Source: Lewinella sp. IMCC34191 (GTDB lineage Bacteria; Bacteroidota; Bacteroidia; Chitinophagales; Saprospiraceae). Taken from it: 64,000 nucleotides of DNA. The translations under genes and the position numbers were made by a program. Where the stretch lies: the NCBI RefSeq assembly GCF_003390935.1, contig NZ_QNQZ01000017.1, positions 1 through 64,000 on the forward strand. Direction: 5' to 3'. How positions within the stretch are numbered: the stretch's first letter is position 1; every line of letters begins with the position of its first letter. The notes under the pieces were generated by a model. The model was not told the origin of the DNA. It was given only the letters and a program-made list of their open reading frames with translations, and searched no databases. This document shows, piece after piece, positions 8,695-17,282 of the stretch.

Positions 8695-9821
8695 ATCTGT
8701 TCCAGGTAGTAGCAATCACCTTTTTTCGTGGCTTACCACTACTAAACGCCGTACCTTCTAAGCGCATCCCCACCAAAATCTATTCCGTGCGCGCATCCGT
8801 TGTACTGTCGCTCCTGGCCCTCCTCTTCACCACCTGCATCTCCCTCGAAGAAGAGAAAAATGACGCCTTCCAGCTCACGGGCATAATCACCGGCCCCTAT
8901 ACCGACTGGGTTTATCTAGTTTACGGCGAAGTACGAGACAGCGCCCGGGTAAATGACGGCCAATTCTCCTTCACGGGCGAGCTCGATCGGCCGGTACAGG
9001 CCTCCCTCATCCTGGAAGGTACTTCCAACCTTACTCGTGTTTATTTGGAAGGCGGCGACGAGGTCCGGATCACGGCTGATTACCAACTACAGGGTGAGGA
9101 ACCCAATACGGTCAGAACTTTGCAGGACGCTGTCATCACCGGCTCCGCCTCCCAGGATCTTTATACTTCTATGCGATCCCGCTACATCGAGGCTTACAAA
9201 GCGGACAGCACCGGGCAAGCGGTGTACGAGCTGATGGCGCACCTCATCGATTCGACCGGCTCCCATCCGGCTCTGGGTACCCAGCTGGCTTCGGCGGCCA
9301 TCTCCTCCGACGTGTTTACCGCGGCTCAGCTCGATTCCCTGTATGGGCGCTTCGATACCACGCGCATGGACGCCCAGGCCAAGGAGGTGTACGCCATCGG
9401 CATGGCCAACCGTAGTCGCTACGGCGTAGGCGACGCCTTCCCGGACATCCCCGTCGAACGCCCTGACGGTACGTCTGCCCGCTTGTCTGAACTGCGGGGA
9501 ATGCAGGTGTACGTAGACTTTTGGGCTTCCTGGTGCGCGCCTTGCCGGCAGCAACACCCTCACTTGAAGGAGATCGCGGGGGAAGTAACGGGGAGCAGCC
9601 TGGCGATCGTGAGCATTTCCATAGATAAGAATCGGGACAACTGGGTCCAGGCCTCCGAGGAGGACGGCGTCAGCTGGTCCAGCTACTGGGACGCCGATGG
9701 TTTTCTGAAAGAGGACATGGCGATTAACGCCATTCCCAAATCCTATCTGCTGGATGAAAACGGCATCATCGTACAGACCAATCCGCAGCTGGAGCAATAT
9801 CAGCGGTGGGCTAGCCTGTGA
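8691..9821 (+). CDS. TlpA-like thioredoxin lipoprotein with N-terminal DUF4369-type domain
   Basis: The C-terminal 140 residues form a TlpA/AhpC-TSA thioredoxin fold with the redox motif WASWCAPC (C-A-P-C) and a cis-proline loop (INAIPKSYLLDENG). The middle matches the DUF4369-type beta domain seen in many Bacteroidota thiol-disulfide proteins (FQLTGIITGPYTDWVYL...). A hydrophobic run ending FTTC gives a lipoprotein signal, so the protein should be anchored in the periplasm facing substrate cysteines. The longest frame starts at TTG 8691, but a GTG about 35 codons later, just ahead of the signal sequence, is more plausible. Probable role: thiol:disulfide exchange during envelope protein or cytochrome maturation. 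Confidence 0.82.
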   Translation: MNLFQVVAITFFRGLPLLNAVPSKRIPTKIYSVRASVVLSLLALLFTTCISLEEEKNDAFQLTGIITGPYTDWVYLVYGEVRDSARVNDGQFSFTGELDRPVQASLILEGTSNLTRVYLEGGDEVRITADYQLQGEEPNTVRTLQDAVITGSASQDLYTSMRSRYIEAYKADSTGQAVYELMAHLIDSTGSHPALGTQLASAAISSDVFTAAQLDSLYGRFDTTRMDAQAKEVYAIGMANRSRYGVGDAFPDIPVERPDGTSARLSELRGMQVYVDFWASWCAPCRQQHPHLKEIAGEVTGSSLAIVSISIDKNRDNWVQASEEDGVSWSSYWDADGFLKEDMAINAIPKSYLLDENGIIVQTNPQLEQYQRWASL

Positions 9822-10001
9822 CTCTGGAGCGTCAGACCAAGCGTATGAAAATCCGGACACCATATACTGGCTGACAATACGGGTGCGTACGAATGGTTAC
9901 TCCACTATCAAGTTTGAAAAGTCCATCAGGGCCGGCAGCAGATGCCTGCTGTCCCTGGTGGCTATCGATTTTCGTTCACTTATAATAAACGTTAACTTTA
10001 G

Positions 10002-10748
10002 ATGAGGTCCCTGCTTATCTCGCTAGTGCTGATTTCATTTCAAAACGGGTATTCCCAACAAATGAAAATGAGACCGCTAACGGAGTTGATCAATTTGGAG
10101 GAACCCGGTTGGGAGGTAGTCGAAGAATGGATAACATCGGCAACGAATAAGGTTGAGATCTTGCCGAAGAACGAGCAACGGGCGGGATCCGCTCTGTACC
10201 GGACCCAGGTAACCACCCGATCACCGATGGGAGCGATCATTTACGAGACGGGCGGTATTTTGGTAGACCACGGCTGGATCCGGATTTTAGGCTCGGGCTC
10301 GGACAGATTGAGTAGAAGCCTGCCGGAGTGGAACAGGGGTAAATCGTTCGAGGCTTACGGTAAAGCTGCTTCCTTCTTACTCATCGCGGATGATGCCATC
10401 GGGGGATTTTTCGCCCTGAACGGTGGAGCATTTGGAGACGATGATATGGGGATGGTCTACTATCTGTCGCCGGATAACCTGGAATGGGAACCGCTGGATA
10501 TTGGCTATTCCGATTTCGTGTACTGGGCTTTTACGAATGATCTGGATGCCTTTTACGAAGGATTGCGGTGGAAGAGATGGAAGAAGGAAGTAAAGGAAAT
10601 GGGCGCGGATCGAGCGATGCTATTTTATCCATTCCTGTGGACTGCCTACGATCTGGAAAAGCGAAGTAAAAATGACGTGCCGATCGAAGAAATATGGACC
10701 CTACAACTGGATGTAAGGGACCAACTAAAACCATCGGGAGAAAAATGA
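10002..10748 (+). CDS. DUF2625 family protein with signal peptide
   Basis: A 248-aa protein that matches the DUF2625 family along its length: blocks I recognise are M-R-P-L-T-E-L-I-N near 22, E-I-L-P-K near 51, V-T-T-R-S-P-M-G-A-I-I-Y-E-T-G-G, V-D-H-G-W-I-R-I-L-G-S-G and R-S-L-P-E-W-N. The family's biochemical role is unknown. Residues 1-18 form a signal peptide ending Y-S-Q, so this copy is exported. The gene ends with ATGA overlapping the start of a tiny lipoprotein-like frame. Confidence 0.85.
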   Translation: MRSLLISLVLISFQNGYSQQMKMRPLTELINLEEPGWEVVEEWITSATNKVEILPKNEQRAGSALYRTQVTTRSPMGAIIYETGGILVDHGWIRILGSGSDRLSRSLPEWNRGKSFEAYGKAASFLLIADDAIGGFFALNGGAFGDDDMGMVYYLSPDNLEWEPLDIGYSDFVYWAFTNDLDAFYEGLRWKRWKKEVKEMGADRAMLFYPFLWTAYDLEKRSKNDVPIEEIWTLQLDVRDQLKPSGEK

Positions 10749-10834
10749 CAAGCGCACATGGACGACCTGCCGTGCGCGCACCTATCCTCCTGATTCTTTT
10801 AGTCCTTTTCCTCATCACCTGTACCTCCCCCTGA
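10745..10834 (+). CDS. Possible 29-aa lipoprotein peptide
   Basis: An ATG overlapping the previous stop (ATGA) opens a 29-codon frame: a basic segment, a leucine-rich hydrophobic run and F-L-I-T-C-T-S-P just before the stop, which has the layout of a lipoprotein signal with almost no mature part. It could be a real micro-lipoprotein like lysis peptides or, more likely, the surviving 5' end of a deleted lipoprotein gene. Confidence 0.3.
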   Translation: MTSAHGRPAVRAPILLILLVLFLITCTSP

Positions 10835-10947
10835 GGAATCGATTGATGCATTTTAGCGACAAGTGAGATTAGCCGGAGTATAAATTCATGTTCCGGTCCC
10901 GTATATTCAAAAAATATTTCCTTCTCCTTACCCGCAAACACCAACCC

Positions 10948-11829
10948 ATGAAACTAAGACTGACCGTTTTCCTAGCGCTTTTTTCAATAGCCCTTTTCGG
11001 GCAACGGGCTCAAACCGTCGACCTGGTCTGGAAGATTGGGGATGGCGATTCGCTCACCTATGCCACGGTGATGAGTGACATCGATGCCGCCTCGATAGAA
11101 GTAAACTTCGGTCAGCTATTCAACTCGCCTGCCGATGACCCGGAGGGTGGAAGCGGGGATATGAGTGCGTTCTTCCAGAAATTTAATGAGGCTTTCGGAA
11201 ATTTGGACTACGTAACGACGCTCACCAACGGCGATGACGGCGTGGTGAATATCGTGATGACCACCCAACCTAATGACGATACCCAGCCCGCTGATATCGC
11301 TTCGGCAGATAGCGAGGACGTGGGTTTACTGGAAACGATGCATTTGATGACCGGCGGGATTGTGCTGCGGGGATCCGTGTACGAAACAGGTAGCATCCAT
11401 AGCTTCTGGTTAAAGAATAATCAGAAAAACCTAGTCGCCCTTTTCTTCCAACTCCCAACCAGCCCCGTGAGCACGGGAGACAAGTGGGCGCTAGATGTAA
11501 ACCTGATCTCGAATGACGCAAATTTTAAGTGCGACAGTTCCTATAGAGTAAATGAAGCAACCCTGGCTGACATCAAAGAAGTAAACGGGGAGACCATTGC
11601 CGTTATTCAGTACAATATTGTCGAATATGTGAGCGGTGAATTTAGTATGCCGGCATTTCTGGGCGGTGGAGGAAAGTCGGAAACCGAGATGGACATTTCA
11701 TACCAGGGCATAGCGGAGTTTTCCATTGATCAAGGTCATTGGGTTGCGTACGATGGCATCATGAGCATGAAAACCAAGGGAGTGATGACGACCGATAAGA
11801 AGACAAAATTTACCCTGATTAAAGAGTAA
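10948..11829 (+). CDS. Exported hypothetical protein (DUF6263-like), 293 aa
   Basis: The start at 10948 is chosen because it places a clean signal peptide (LTVFLALFSIALFGQ) at the N-terminus; the frame is open 60 bases further upstream. The mature protein begins with V-D-L-V-W-K-I-G-D-G-D-S-L-T-Y, the pattern of a group of Bacteroidota proteins often labelled DUF6263, and ends in T-K-G-V-M-T-T-D-K-K-T-K-F-T-L. It is beta-rich and has one cysteine. Likely periplasmic or outer-membrane associated; no enzyme motif is visible. Confidence 0.7.
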   Translation: MKLRLTVFLALFSIALFGQRAQTVDLVWKIGDGDSLTYATVMSDIDAASIEVNFGQLFNSPADDPEGGSGDMSAFFQKFNEAFGNLDYVTTLTNGDDGVVNIVMTTQPNDDTQPADIASADSEDVGLLETMHLMTGGIVLRGSVYETGSIHSFWLKNNQKNLVALFFQLPTSPVSTGDKWALDVNLISNDANFKCDSSYRVNEATLADIKEVNGETIAVIQYNIVEYVSGEFSMPAFLGGGGKSETEMDISYQGIAEFSIDQGHWVAYDGIMSMKTKGVMTTDKKTKFTLIKE

Positions 11830-12058
11830 ATATGCTGCGTAAGCGGCCGGGCCTACTTTGGTAAAAAGGCTTACCGGCTTATTCCGATCCGTAATAGGAG
11901 CCGCAAACCCAGTATAAACCGTACAACCCCCGGCGAAAGAACTGCCTCTTTTGCATTGGAAAGGCGGCGTATTTCGCAAATGAATCGTTGCATTCGACGG
12001 TTCTCCGGTGTCCATCAGCCGGAAGACACGGAGCACGGCGCCACCTAAATCCTAATTT

Positions 12059-13039
12059 ATGCGCATACTTCTACTCCTCTCTACACTCGTCTTCGCGTCC
12101 GTCCTTTCCGCCCAGGACACCCCTGTCGACTCCCTGACCCGAAAGGGCAAGGTTTGGCTAGATGGAACGATCGACGACGATCTGGTCACCGACCAGGCAC
12201 GGGCCGGGTACTTCTTCACGGATCGCTTACTCATGGGTAGTGGCTTGTCCATCATCGGCAGCGACGGCGTCTACCTCAGCCCCTTCGTACGTTATTACCT
12301 CAACGGCTCGGCGAACAGGTGGCGTCCGTACGCGGAAGCGGGGCTGGAGCTCCAGGTAGGCGATTTCGATATCGGGCGGAAGTACGGCGCCCTGGGCCTC
12401 GAACGGACCTTCAACGCCACTACCCTACTTAACCTGGAACTGCGCTATACGGACCAGACTCGACGTGGGCAAGCCTACCGGCTGCGGGGAAATTTCAACA
12501 CCCTGCTCGGCGGACCGGCCGGAAAAAGCGCGGCCGAGGGGCAGTTCCGGGCCGGATCCTTCGTACTGGGTAACCAGCTATTCGAGGCATCCCTTAGTAC
12601 GGCCAACGCCTATGCTTTCAACTACCTTAATTTTACGCCTTCTATCGACTACTTCGTCACCGATCGCTTAGCACTGCAGGCCAGCGTGGAAGTAATTGCC
12701 AACGCTTTCGATCAATCGGAGGCGTCCGGCATCAAGGATTACCAGGCACTTTACGGGCAGGCCCGGGTCGGAGCGCGCTATTACCTAACGACTAAATCCC
12801 TGTTCAACCTCTTCGGTGAGGCCGGCCTGACCTACTCGTACCAATCGATCAACCGCGAACTGGCCTCCGGTGACCAGCGCATGTCCTATGATGCGCTACG
12901 CGCCGATCTGGGCATAGGTAGCAGCGTCTTCATCAACCAGCACACCTCCCTCGATTTTGGCGTCAAGCTGGTGCAGGATTTTGCCCGCGGCGAGAATCTC
13001 GGCATCGACGGCTTTGCCCGGCTCAAATTCTGGTTTTAG
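12059..13039 (+). CDS. Outer-membrane beta-barrel protein, 326 aa
   Basis: A signal peptide (residues 1-19, ending L-S-A-Q) is followed by alternating amphipathic strands separated by turns and a C-terminal strand ending in F-A-R-L-K-F-W-F, which fits insertion by the Bam machinery. Strands such as YAEAGLELQVGDFDIGRKYG and LFGEAGLTYSYQ repeat the aromatic-belt pattern, about 14-16 strands in all. It looks like the generic porin-family barrel of Bacteroidota. No transport partner lies nearby. Confidence 0.78.
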   Translation: MRILLLLSTLVFASVLSAQDTPVDSLTRKGKVWLDGTIDDDLVTDQARAGYFFTDRLLMGSGLSIIGSDGVYLSPFVRYYLNGSANRWRPYAEAGLELQVGDFDIGRKYGALGLERTFNATTLLNLELRYTDQTRRGQAYRLRGNFNTLLGGPAGKSAAEGQFRAGSFVLGNQLFEASLSTANAYAFNYLNFTPSIDYFVTDRLALQASVEVIANAFDQSEASGIKDYQALYGQARVGARYYLTTKSLFNLFGEAGLTYSYQSINRELASGDQRMSYDALRADLGIGSSVFINQHTSLDFGVKLVQDFARGENLGIDGFARLKFWF

Positions 13040-13116
13040 CCCGCTCCCTGGCATTAAGTGCTCCCGTTGGAAGACGGGCGCGATCTTCGGCCCTTCTGGC
13101 ATTAAGCACATACCGA

Positions 13117-14388
13117 ATGTACAAAGTGACGCTTCTGCTCCTGCTGGCAGCTACCGCCCTGGCGTGTAGTCCGCAGCACCGGGACCCCGCATCAGCCCCC
13201 GGGCCGGGATCGGCCCGGGATTCCCTGACGACCGAATTAGATTCCATCCGACGAAGCGGAGAAATCAACGGATTCGGCGTAGCGATGGTGGACGACCGGG
13301 GAGTGCTTTATTCCCAAGGATTCGGAGTTGCCGACCGGGAAACCGGGGAAGCCTATACGGAGCACACCCTCCAGCACATAGCTTCGGTTTCCAAAACCCT
13401 GATCGGCATCGCCCTGATGAAGGTTGCAGAGATGGGTAAACTGGAACTTGACGACCCTATTGGGAAATACCTGCCGTTCCGGGTAGTCAACCCCAACTTC
13501 CCGGACGAAGCCATCACGGTACGGCACCTGGCTACGCATACCTCGGGCATCAACGATACCGAGCAGTATATGAAGCGGGCCTGGATCATCACGGAAGGCC
13601 AGGACCTGACCGGTATCCGCACGGATTATCCCGCCCAGCAACTCAACCTGCCCGAAAAGGACATTCCGATGGCGGATTATCTCAAGGATTACCTGGAGCC
13701 GGAAGGGGAATACTATCAATCGGATAATTATACCGGCTTCGCACCCGGGGAGCGGTACAACTACTCCAATATCGGCGCTACACTCTGCGCGCTGATCATC
13801 GAACGGGTCAGCGGGCAGCCGTTCGATCGTTTTACGAAAGAGCATATCCTGGCGCCACTGGGGATGTCCGCGACCGGCTGGTCACTGGAAGCGGTAGACG
13901 TGAAGCGGCATTCCAGACTGTACCGCAACGACCATTCCGTCCTGCCCTTCTATACCGCTATCACCTATCCGGACGGCATGCTCATTTCTTCCAGCAGCGA
14001 TATGGCAAAGTATTTGGCGGAGCTCATCAAAGGGTACACCGGGGAAGGAAAACTACTTAGCCGGAATAGCTACGCCGAACTTTTCAGGCCGCAGCTCAGC
14101 GAGGTAAACTTCGCGTCGCGGGATGCCGGTAATCCCTACAACGAGGATTACGATCCGGCGATCTTCATCGGCCACAGTGGACAGGGCTACGTCGGGCATT
14201 CCGGCGGTGACGCGGGCGTGGGCACCTGGATGTTCTTCGACAAAGAGACAGAGAACGGCCGATATATCGTCATCAATACCGACTTCGGAGGGGACGAGCG
14301 GGCTAAAGAACTCGAGTACTACGCCATATGGGATCTAATGAACGAGTATTTCGACCGGCTAAGGGCGCAAAGACGTGCCGATCAGTGA
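13117..14388 (+). CDS. Serine hydrolase, class C beta-lactamase-like lipoprotein
   Basis: A 423-aa member of the beta-lactamase/penicillin-binding-protein-like hydrolases. The S-x-x-K nucleophile motif is SVSK near residue 91, the Y-x-N motif is YSN near 223 (GERYNYSNIG), and the third motif is H-S-G-G near 366 (VGHSGGDAGVGT). A lipoprotein signal ends TALAC at residue 17. Such proteins are usually D-amino-acid peptidases or esterases rather than resistance enzymes; the substrate cannot be read from the sequence. It stands alone with only short spacers on each side. Confidence 0.86.
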   Translation: MYKVTLLLLLAATALACSPQHRDPASAPGPGSARDSLTTELDSIRRSGEINGFGVAMVDDRGVLYSQGFGVADRETGEAYTEHTLQHIASVSKTLIGIALMKVAEMGKLELDDPIGKYLPFRVVNPNFPDEAITVRHLATHTSGINDTEQYMKRAWIITEGQDLTGIRTDYPAQQLNLPEKDIPMADYLKDYLEPEGEYYQSDNYTGFAPGERYNYSNIGATLCALIIERVSGQPFDRFTKEHILAPLGMSATGWSLEAVDVKRHSRLYRNDHSVLPFYTAITYPDGMLISSSSDMAKYLAELIKGYTGEGKLLSRNSYAELFRPQLSEVNFASRDAGNPYNEDYDPAIFIGHSGQGYVGHSGGDAGVGTWMFFDKETENGRYIVINTDFGGDERAKELEYYAIWDLMNEYFDRLRAQRRADQ

Positions 14389-14536
14389 CCCTGGCTCCCG
14401 GTCATTTCGGTTCGGCTAGCAGATTGGCAATAGCACGGGAGAGGTTTCAAGTCTGATACGCCGAAGGGGCTTGCGACTGTCCGCGCTGGTTATGGTTCGG
14501 ATCATCCAGACCGATCCGATTGCAGAAGGGCATTTT

Positions 14537-14552
14537 ACCTGCGCTCCGCCGC
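14537..14552 (-). repeat. Copy of the 16-bp dispersed element
   Basis: ACCTGCGCTCCGCCGC on the plus strand, preceded by TTTT. It is exactly the reverse complement of GCGGCGGAGCGCAGGT found elsewhere in the window. It lies in the 287-base gap between two convergent genes, so it is not obviously a promoter here. Confidence 0.7.
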
Positions 14553-14675
14553 CGTAAAAGAAGCACTTTGGAAAAGGGCGTGCGGGTTGGCTTACTCCAT
14601 AAGCGCGTGCGCGGTCGACGACATACCGATACGATTATGTATGGGCAGGCGTATCCAGGTATGTACCGGTAAAGA

Positions 14676-16043
14676 TCAGTTTCCGTCCGGCTTCACCAGG
14701 CTGGAGTTGAGACTAGCGGGCCAGTACCAGGTGTCTACAGGATCGGGGTGCGCCGGATCGAAGGACTGCACCTCATCGTGGAAGAACCTTACCAGGTCGA
14801 GATGGCTGTTTTTGATACCTTCCAGTACGCACCGCGCCAGCTCGTAGGCCCCGTAGGGGTTGAAGTGGGTATCGTCCGCCAGCACCTTTTCCTGGCCGGG
14901 ATAGGTACCCGCCGGATAGTGTACAAATGCCCGTTTGGATCCCTCCGGCCCTAGTGCTTCGAAAAGATCTTTACTCATCGCGTTGAGATCGATAAGGGCT
15001 ACCTTCTCCTGCGCGGCCAACTGCCGCATGGCCTCCGGATATTCTTCTAAGGTGTTGACGATCTTTCCCGCATCGTCGAAGCGGCGGCGGTGCATGGAAG
15101 TGACCAGCACGGGGGTGGCACCGCTGTCGCGGGCCATATTGATGAAACGGAGTAGCTCCTCCTGGTAGGTGGTGAACGGCTCCACGTGCGCGCCACCGGG
15201 CTTTTGATCGTTGTGGGCGAACTCCACGAAAAGGTAGTCGCCCGCCTTGATCAGACTGGCGATCTTGGCGAACCGCTTCTCAGCGATAAAACTCCGGAGC
15301 GCCTCGCCCGACTCGGCGTAGTTGGCCACTGAAACGCCTGGCTTCAGGAAGCGCGGTAACATCTGCCCCCACGACGCCCAGGGTTCGTTCTCCTGATCGG
15401 TGACGGTGGAGTTGCCCGCCAGATACACCACTACCGGATCCGTGGCCGGCGTAATTTCAATGGCGTTGATGCAGGGCCGTTTCCCGTTGAACTCCAGCGT
15501 GAGTTGGTGATCCCAGTTCAGGTAGCCGATCTCCCGCGACTTGAGTCGGATACTTTCCGTGTCCGTGATATCGGGCGTGCGCACGTTGACGGTGAAGGAG
15601 GCGGACCTGACCTTGCCCTGCTCTGTTTCAACGGCTTCCAGCATCAGGCGGCGCGACTCCGCTTTCACGGTGGTTACGCTTTCCCCATCGGTATCGCCGA
15701 GTGTTAAGCGGATATCGTAATGCCCCTCGGGCAGGTCGATGACGAAGTAGAACGGGCGATCGGACGTGAGAAAGTCACCGGTCAGGGCACCCTTTCCCGC
15801 GCGGCTCACCCCTTGCACCGGGGATTCGCTGATGAGACCGAAGCCTCGTTCCGGCGTGTAGGAGGTGGTGTCCCTAACGGCCGCGAAGCCTTCGGCGACC
15901 GGTCCTGGTCCGAAATCGAATTTGAGCGGTAGCTGGGATTGGGCCCGAAGCGACCAAATGCTCAGTAAAAGGAGCAGCAACGTACCGGAGGACCCGCTGA
16001 ATGGCTGATTGACTATCCGGTATAATTTTCCTCGTATACGCAT
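14676..16043 (-). CDS. Rhamnogalacturonan acetylesterase (SGNH, CE12-type)
   Basis: A 455-aa exported esterase. Residues about 36-200 form a beta-sandwich (LKFDFGPGPVAEGF...) typical of CE12 proteins with an N-terminal carbohydrate-binding-like module. The SGNH blocks follow: GNSTVTD (serine nucleophile) near 212, G-E-A-L-R-S-F, FVEFAHNDQ near 274 and DDTHFNPYGA (D-x-x-H) near 394. The family removes acetyl groups from pectin rhamnogalacturonan. A signal peptide with W-S-L-R-A-Q is present. No other pectin gene is clearly seen next to it, though a short minus-strand frame at 16091-16300 could be a remnant of one. Confidence 0.85.
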   Translation of the reverse strand: MRIRGKLYRIVNQPFSGSSGTLLLLLLSIWSLRAQSQLPLKFDFGPGPVAEGFAAVRDTTSYTPERGFGLISESPVQGVSRAGKGALTGDFLTSDRPFYFVIDLPEGHYDIRLTLGDTDGESVTTVKAESRRLMLEAVETEQGKVRSASFTVNVRTPDITDTESIRLKSREIGYLNWDHQLTLEFNGKRPCINAIEITPATDPVVVYLAGNSTVTDQENEPWASWGQMLPRFLKPGVSVANYAESGEALRSFIAEKRFAKIASLIKAGDYLFVEFAHNDQKPGGAHVEPFTTYQEELLRFINMARDSGATPVLVTSMHRRRFDDAGKIVNTLEEYPEAMRQLAAQEKVALIDLNAMSKDLFEALGPEGSKRAFVHYPAGTYPGQEKVLADDTHFNPYGAYELARCVLEGIKNSHLDLVRFFHDEVQSFDPAHPDPVDTWYWPASLNSSLVKPDGN

Positions 16044-16564
16044 CCGTATCTGTTTTGCTTACTGATCGACTATCGCATCAAAGCTAGTTATTACCGATCG
16101 TAGTCCCGGCGGCGCGGCATTTCGGGAAAGACATCCTGGATACCCATGTTCGGCACGGTAAGCCCGGGTCTTATTGTCCTGCGTTTCGCTCTCCATCTGC
16201 CGTTCCGCTGCGAATCACCGATGCCCTTAATCCCGTTGCCAGCAAACATCATCCATACAAGATCGTTACACGGCATCAGCAGGAAGCAATCGTATTCCAT
16301 TATGGCTGGATATCAGCACCGGATCGCCCGGCAGGTATTTAAATGGAGCCGGAAGAACCAACCTGCTCACCGCTGAACCTGCTGGATCAAACTTAACAAG
16401 CAGCGTCGCGGCTATTAAAAGACCGGATGCTTCACCCCCAAGCCAAAACCCGGAGCGGTATCTATCCGGCTAAGACCTGCACCAACTCCGGGTTAGGGAA
16501 GTTTCCGTGACGTACGGCAGGAGTATATATCGTGGATAACTACTATCTTAATTGAAAACCGGAA
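16044..16564. other. Intergenic stretch, possible gene remnant
   Basis: No supported gene. A 69-codon minus-strand frame (16091-16300) ends P-N-M-G-I-Q-D-V-F-P-E-M-P-R-R-R-D-Y-D-R and runs directly toward the acetylesterase. It reads like the C-terminal tail of a larger enzyme, but the upstream part is missing, so I only note it. Confidence 0.35.
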
Positions 16565-17182
16565 ATGATCTTTCGATTTATAGCGGCTTCCCTGCTCCTG
16601 CTTTTTATGAGGGGGTGCGACATTTATTCCACCAGCCTATGGTTCTTCCAAACCGAGGGGTACAAAGATGAGACCAACCCGCTGGTCGGTTTGGGGATGG
16701 ATTGGAATGTCCTCCTCGTCGCGAATGTTATAGTTGTGATAGGGGTATTGGCATTGTATTACGTACACCTGATCAACCGACAGAAGGTACCGGCGCTTCC
16801 CCGGCTGCAAGGCGAATACCGATCTACCTGGGACTTTGCTGCTGACCTGTATTACGGTAGCCGAAAGCATAAGTACAAACTGCTCTACAGGCTATCGGAC
16901 GATAAAAGGATCGCCCTAGGCCACTACGGCGTCGTTCTGCTCAGCACGATCGTCTTCGCCAGCGGCGTGGCTACCGCCCACAACTTGCTGAGTTACCACC
17001 GGGTAGGGTTTTACGTTGACCTCAAAGGCTCAATAAATAACCTCCTGTATCTTTACTACCTTGCTTTTGCCCTTTTTGCGTTTTTCTCCTACCGAAGCAT
17101 CCTGCGGGAGGACTATGGGCTTGTAAAGCTATTGAATAGCGCAGACGCTTGGTCAGCAGGAGCCAAAACAACGAAGGGATGA
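16565..17182 (+). CDS. Hypothetical membrane protein, 205 aa
   Basis: Not recognised. Hydrophobic segments at about 3-16, 47-69, 118-138 and 157-176 predict four membrane helices. The motif C-D-I-Y-S-T-S-L-W-F-F (19-29), followed by N-P-L-V, recalls DUF5658-like small membrane proteins, but this is a weak impression. It starts ATG at 16565 and ends just before a fragment of a serine hydrolase gene. Confidence 0.65.
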   Translation: MIFRFIAASLLLLFMRGCDIYSTSLWFFQTEGYKDETNPLVGLGMDWNVLLVANVIVVIGVLALYYVHLINRQKVPALPRLQGEYRSTWDFAADLYYGSRKHKYKLLYRLSDDKRIALGHYGVVLLSTIVFASGVATAHNLLSYHRVGFYVDLKGSINNLLYLYYLAFALFAFFSYRSILREDYGLVKLLNSADAWSAGAKTTKG

Positions 17183-17204
17183 CGAAGACCCCGGATGAAG
17201 CGCC

Positions 17205-17281
17205 CGAACCTCACCGCCCAGACCGCCTCCCCACGGCCGATCCGGCTGCGGCGGGAATGTCCGCGGAGCGGCTGCGGTCAA
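17205..17281 (+). pseudogene. Fragment of a serine hydrolase gene (N-terminal region)
   Basis: About 75 bases translate, with one frame change, to L-T-A-Q-T-A-S and then P-T-A-D-P-A-A-A-G-M-S-A-E-R-L-R. The intact hydrolase at 19517 has L-T-A-Q-T-A-T and T-T-A-D-P-A-T-V-G-M-S-A-E-R-L-A in the same order, and the DNA is nearly the same. The rest of the gene is absent. This is a relic of a paralogous hydrolase on the far side of the glycosyltransferase gene. Confidence 0.6.
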
Positions 17282-17282
17282 C

